Assembly (NCBI GenBank): GCA_900540305.1
Contig: UQFL01000059.1
Location: 1-11,142, forward strand
DNA from: an uncultured Oscillospiraceae bacterium
GTDB lineage: Bacteria > Bacillota > Clostridia > Oscillospirales > Acutalibacteraceae
DNA: 11,142 nucleotides
Reading direction: 5' to 3'
Of the stretch, positions 7,322 through 11,142 are shown in pieces (position 1 is the first letter of the stretch; each line of letters opens with the position of its first letter). A program made the position numbers and the translations under genes. The notes under the pieces were generated by a model. The model worked only from the letters and a program-made list of their open reading frames with translations, had not been told where the DNA came from and searched no databases.

Positions 7322-10300
7322 TGGTCGTTATTGCGAATCAGAATTTGAAAATGCCTTTATATCATTTTTAGAGAACGAGGGTTGGAATTATTTTCCTGGA
7401 AACAGCATTGTGCGTGAATCCAAAACTGCCGTGTTATATACAGATGACATGGAGCAGTTTTTAAGCAAAACCAATTCTGATTTAACAGCTGATGAAATCC
7501 GTCAGATAATGGATTTGGTGCGTCTCGTTGGTGCAGAAAGTGAATTTTCAACACTCCATAAAGTATATGGCTGGATGGTTAATGGTGTTCAGTTTGTACC
7601 GCAAAGCGGTGATGCAAAAATGGTTGAATTAATTGATTTTGAGAATCCTGAAAATAATATCTTCCGCGTTGTAAATCAGTTTACTGTTGAGTACACAAAT
7701 AATGGACAGAAAGAAAATCGCCGCCCGGATATTCTTTTATTTGTTAATGGTATGCCCCTTTGCATTATAGAACTTAAAAATCCCGCTGATTCTAATGCAA
7801 CAATTCACGACGCTTATGAGCAGATTGCTTCTCGTTATTGGCGTGATATTCCACATTTATTGCATTACTGTCCGCTTGCTTGCATTTCTGACGGGGTCAA
7901 AACAAGGCTTGGAACCGTTCGTACACCTTATGAACATTTTTATGCGTGGCGTCGTGTCAATGACGGCGATAAGGTTTCTACACTTCCATTCGAAGAAATG
8001 CAGACAATGATAAAGGGCGTTTATAGTCCTGCAAGGTTTCTTGAAATTTTTCGTGACTATATTTATTTTCAGGATAGCGAGTATGACAGTGAAGAAAAAG
8101 AAATTGTTTGCAGATATCCTCAGTTTTTTGCTGCACGTCTATTAAAGCAGAGTATTGTTAAATCTGTAATAGAAAAAAGCGGAAAAGGTGGTACATATTT
8201 TGGTGCAACTGGATGCGGTAAAACCTATACAATGGCGTTTCTTGCCCGTCAGATTGCTTTGCGCTGCACTGATATTCCACAAATCGGTTCACCCACCATT
8301 GTTATGATAGTTGACCGAGATGATCTTCAAAAACAAGGAGCAAAATTATTTACAAAAAGCAAAGAGTTTTTAAATCTCGGTGAAGTCAGCGTTGTTCCTA
8401 ATCGTAAAATACTTCGTGAAGAACTCGGCGCCCGCAAAAGCGGTGGATTTTATATATGTACTATTCAAAAGTTCTGTGACAGAAAAGATGATAAAATCGG
8501 CGTAATAAACGAGCGTTCAAACATTATTTGTTTTTCTGATGAAGCGCACAGAACTCAAATTGAAAATGCAAAAAAAATTCAATTCAGTAAAGATGCTGAT
8601 GATAATATGAAAGCTATGGTATCCAAGCCATATGCAAAAGTGTTGAGAGAAGCCCTTCCGAACGCAACATTCGTTGGCTTTACAGGAACTCCGATTTCAG
8701 AAACATATCAGACTTTTGGTGATGAAATTGATCGTTATACTATGGATCAGGCGGTTGCTGATGGTCTTACCGTATCCATTAAGTATCACCCCAGAATTGC
8801 AAAAGTACTGCTTGATAAAGAAAAAGTAAAGGAAATAGAAAACTATTATAAGAAGTGTGCTGATGATGGTGCTACCGCAGAAGATATTGAAGCAAGTAAG
8901 AAGGCTATGAGCTCAATGGAAATTATTTTAGGCGAGCCATCCCGTTTGGAACGCCTTGCGGTAGATATCCATGACCACTATGTTTCTTCTTGTGCAAATG
9001 ATCCTAAAAGGGTTCAAAAAGCAATGGTTGTTTGTTCCAGCAGAACAATTGCATTTGGATTGTTGAAAAAATTCCAAGAGAAATATCCTGAATGGTTTGT
9101 TGAAAAGAAAGTAGCTGATGGCGTTTCTGTAAATGATGAAGAAATGCAAGAACTTAAGCCTATGCCATTTATGGCAATGGTTGCAAGTGTTGGCAGCAAT
9201 GATCCGACTGAAATGTATAACTATCTCGGCGGGGTAAAAAATAGCCAACGCTCCGAAGAACTTGATGCGGCTTTTAAACAGGACCAATCAAATTTCCATA
9301 TAGTAATTGTTGTTGATATGTGGATAACTGGTTTTGATGTTCCTTCGTTGACTTATATGTATAATGACAAGCCACTCAAAAAGCATTTACTTATTCAAAC
9401 AATAAGCCGTGTTAACAGAAAATATCCAGGAAAAGAATATGGATTGATTGTCGATTATATCGGCATTCGTGACAATATGCGTGAGGCAATGAAACTCTAT
9501 GGCGGAAATACTTCGATTGCCCCTACTTCCGATGATGTCGAACAGGCTACATATGTATTTCGAGAAGAACTTGAAATTCTTAAAGATCTTTTTAGCGGAT
9601 ATGATTTGAAACCATTTCTTGACTTAAACAGTGATCCTGCATTGCGTTATACACTTTTAGCTAAGGCTGCTGAATATGTATTTGTGTCTACACAGGAATT
9701 GCAGACTGAAAGCAAATCTGGTAAAAGCGTTAGTAAGGTATCATTTAAGACATATTTCCTGAAAACGGTTAAGAGAATGCGCGCAGCTTATAATATATGT
9801 CAACCGTCTGGAGAACTTGGTGATCAAGAATCTGCCCTTGCTCAATGTTTTATGGCAATTGCCGGTTTTGTTCGGAAGATGAGTGGAACAAGTGATGTTG
9901 ACACAGATACTATGAATCGTCGTGTTGCAAAAATGGTCGAAGAAGCACTCAAATATAATAAAGTTGAAAGTGTTTTTGAGACAGGAGAACAAGAGGATAT
10001 CTTTAGTCCGGAATATTTTGAAAAATTGTCAGATGTTAAAATGCCTGCATCAAAACTGGAATTGCTTGTTAAAATGCTTCGCAAACAGATCAAGGAGTAT
10101 AGTAAGACCAATCAAATGGCAGCTAAAAAATTCCAAGAAATGCTTGAAGAAACTATTAATCAGTATCACGAGCGTAGAAAACATCTCACTTTAGAGGAAG
10201 CAGGTGTGGCTCAAGAGAAAACTGTAGATGAAATTATAAAAAATGCTACTGAACAAGCATTACGCATATTAAATGATATGAAAGCAGATCGAGAGAGCTT

Positions 10301-10628
10301 TCGCAAAATTGGACTAACATTTGAGGAAAAGGCATTCTATGACATTTTAATGGCACTGCGTGATGAATATAACTTTGAATATGGTGTTGATAAGAATGTT
10401 GATGGCGTAGTTGTCAATGATAAATGTAAATCATTAGCAAAAAAAATCAAAGAAATAATTGATGTCAAATCCTCATTCGCAGATTGGCTGAACAACCAAA
10501 TCATACGAGATCAACTTAAGTTTGATATCAAGGTTTGTTTGATTAAAAATGGCTATCCTCCACAGTATAGTCCAGAGGTGTTCCGCAAAGTAATGGAACA
10601 GGTTGAGAACTTTGAGGAGAATAACTAA
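7299..10628 (+). CDS. hsdR: Type I restriction-modification system, restriction/translocase subunit HsdR
   Basis: HsdR uses ATP to pull DNA through the bound R2M2S complex and cuts it far from the recognition site. In the 1109-residue protein, the N-terminal PD-(D/E)XK nuclease shows RPDILLF with D144 and IIELKNP with E158 and K160. The superfamily 2 motor follows: Walker A GATGCGKT (302-309), Walker B DEAH (414-417), GFTGTP (460-465), TGFDVP (677-682) and QTISRVNR (700-707). A helical C-terminal region that docks on HsdM/HsdS completes it. Length and motifs are normal, so it should be active. ATG 7299 is chosen because GGAGGTGA at 7286-7293 sits just before it; an in-frame ATG at 7284 overlaps this ribosome binding site and is unlikely. 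The start lies inside the end of the membrane-protein gene, so HsdR translation is probably coupled to it. Confidence 0.97.
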   Translation: MAKLKEYNGRYCESEFENAFISFLENEGWNYFPGNSIVRESKTAVLYTDDMEQFLSKTNSDLTADEIRQIMDLVRLVGAESEFSTLHKVYGWMVNGVQFVPQSGDAKMVELIDFENPENNIFRVVNQFTVEYTNNGQKENRRPDILLFVNGMPLCIIELKNPADSNATIHDAYEQIASRYWRDIPHLLHYCPLACISDGVKTRLGTVRTPYEHFYAWRRVNDGDKVSTLPFEEMQTMIKGVYSPARFLEIFRDYIYFQDSEYDSEEKEIVCRYPQFFAARLLKQSIVKSVIEKSGKGGTYFGATGCGKTYTMAFLARQIALRCTDIPQIGSPTIVMIVDRDDLQKQGAKLFTKSKEFLNLGEVSVVPNRKILREELGARKSGGFYICTIQKFCDRKDDKIGVINERSNIICFSDEAHRTQIENAKKIQFSKDADDNMKAMVSKPYAKVLREALPNATFVGFTGTPISETYQTFGDEIDRYTMDQAVADGLTVSIKYHPRIAKVLLDKEKVKEIENYYKKCADDGATAEDIEASKKAMSSMEIILGEPSRLERLAVDIHDHYVSSCANDPKRVQKAMVVCSSRTIAFGLLKKFQEKYPEWFVEKKVADGVSVNDEEMQELKPMPFMAMVASVGSNDPTEMYNYLGGVKNSQRSEELDAAFKQDQSNFHIVIVVDMWITGFDVPSLTYMYNDKPLKKHLLIQTISRVNRKYPGKEYGLIVDYIGIRDNMREAMKLYGGNTSIAPTSDDVEQATYVFREELEILKDLFSGYDLKPFLDLNSDPALRYTLLAKAAEYVFVSTQELQTESKSGKSVSKVSFKTYFLKTVKRMRAAYNICQPSGELGDQESALAQCFMAIAGFVRKMSGTSDVDTDTMNRRVAKMVEEALKYNKVESVFETGEQEDIFSPEYFEKLSDVKMPASKLELLVKMLRKQIKEYSKTNQMAAKKFQEMLEETINQYHERRKHLTLEEAGVAQEKTVDEIIKNATEQALRILNDMKADRESFRKIGLTFEEKAFYDILMALRDEYNFEYGVDKNVDGVVVNDKCKSLAKKIKEIIDVKSSFADWLNNQIIRDQLKFDIKVCLIKNGYPPQYSPEVFRKVMEQVENFEENN

Positions 10629-10701
10629 TAAAGATAAATGTAATTACGAGTTAAAAATAAAAATCGTAAAGCTCTATTAATTATATTTAAATAAAATTAT
10701 A

Positions 10702-10747
10702 ACAGGACAGGCACAGGAAATTCACTCCCGTGCCTGTTTATGTTTTT
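10702..10747 (+). terminator. Intrinsic terminator of the operon
   Basis: ACAGGCAC (10707-10714) pairs with GTGCCTGT (10730-10737). After a one-base mismatch GG (10716-10717) pairs with CC (10727-10728). The stem is GC-rich against an AT-rich background and is followed by TTTATGTTTTT. It lies about 80 bases after the hsdR stop and no gene intervenes, so it most likely ends the whole defence transcript. Confidence 0.85.
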
Positions 10748-11096
10748 ACAATTAATAATAATTTGTGTTTCTGTATAGTTGCTAATAAATGTTTGTGGAT
10801 TCTCGGGATTTTGATATGATATAGTTGGAATGTTTAATTTTAGTTGTTTGTTGATTCAATTTTTAATATTCTTTATATCCCAAAATAAGATAATTCGCTT
10901 TTAATATTCGGTGTAGAAAAGATGAAATTAAGATATAGAAAATAGATATAGTGTATGGGATATTTAGCTGTTGTTTTTTATATTTTTTCATAGTACAATA
11001 AATGTAATAACATGTATTTTTATGAATTAATATGAAACTAAACCAAGCGTTGTAATATCAAATTTAAAAAAATCTTCAATTGGTAAAGTATATTAC
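10748..11096. other. AT-rich non-coding stretch after the operon
   Basis: No open frame of useful length is present; ATG codons near 11012 and 11032 meet stops within eight codons. ATATCCCA (10875-10882) and TGGGATAT (10956-10963) form a perfect but widely separated inverted repeat of doubtful meaning. A possible promoter at 10971-10999 is listed separately. Confidence 0.6.
10971..10999 (+). promoter_or_regulatory. Possible promoter near the contig end
   Basis: TTGTTT (10971-10976) and TACAAT (10994-10999) are spaced by 17 bases. It would drive a gene lying beyond the contig end. No start codon with a ribosome binding site follows before the adapter begins, and matches of this quality occur by chance in AT-rich DNA. 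Confidence 0.3.
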
Positions 11097-11142
11097 CTGT
11101 CTCTTATACACATCTGACGCTGCCGACGATCGCATAAGTGTA
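11097..11142. other. Untrimmed Illumina Nextera adapter (artefact)
   Basis: CTGTCTCTTATACACATCT (11097-11115) is the Tn5 mosaic end used in Nextera libraries. GACGCTGCCGACGA (11116-11129) completes the reverse complement of the read-1 adapter. TCGCATAA (11130-11137) sits exactly where the i5 index belongs and is the reverse complement of TTATGCGA, which I recall as index S522. GTGTA (11138-11142) is the start of the reverse complement of the P5 sequence. The genome therefore ends at 11096 in this window and these bases should be removed. Confidence 0.98.

Noticed and set aside
8928..9287. 119-residue minus-strand frame within hsdR
   Set aside because: It is antisense to the conserved helicase region and has no start signals.
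11097..11115. A natural Tn5-type transposon end
   Set aside because: The following bases are the Nextera adapter, index and P5 sequence, which occur only in library molecules.

Overview
The window is a complete anti-phage defence operon on the + strand of an AT-rich, low-GC genome. Strong purine-rich ribosome binding sites (AGGAG, GGAGG, AGGGGG), tight gene spacing and hairpin-plus-T-run terminators suggest a Firmicute, probably a Clostridia-type anaerobe. This is inferred from base composition and gene style only; no marker gene is present.

Layout. 1-969 is an AT-rich region without a convincing gene. It holds two related hairpins with T-runs, a probable minus-strand terminator, a sigma70-type promoter whose -10 lies in a perfect 9-bp inverted repeat, and a second possible promoter closer to the first gene. 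Six genes then run head to tail: a DUF262/DUF1524 (GmrSD-like) protein (970-2781), hsdM (2805-4409), hsdS (4396-5499), a TIR-like domain protein (5499-6254), a six-pass membrane protein (6356-7321) and hsdR (7299-10628). A clear intrinsic terminator closes the operon at about 10702-10747. The rest is AT-rich non-coding DNA.

The last 46 bases (11097-11142) are not biological. They are an Illumina Nextera read-1 adapter, an 8-nt index and the start of the P5 sequence, so the window is an assembled contig end with untrimmed adapter.

How the genes work together. HsdM, HsdS and HsdR form a complete Type I restriction-modification complex, with all the catalytic motifs visible. The DUF262/DUF1524 protein resembles GmrSD-family modification-dependent nucleases and would complement it against phages with modified DNA. 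The most interesting part is the pair inserted between hsdS and hsdR: a TIR-like protein (candidate NAD-degrading effector) and a multi-pass membrane protein. This is the position that the anticodon nuclease gene prrC occupies in the Eco prrI Type I system, where the restriction complex holds the toxin silent until a phage inhibits restriction. The parallel suggests, but does not prove, that the TIR/membrane pair is a back-up abortive-infection module watched over by the restriction enzyme.
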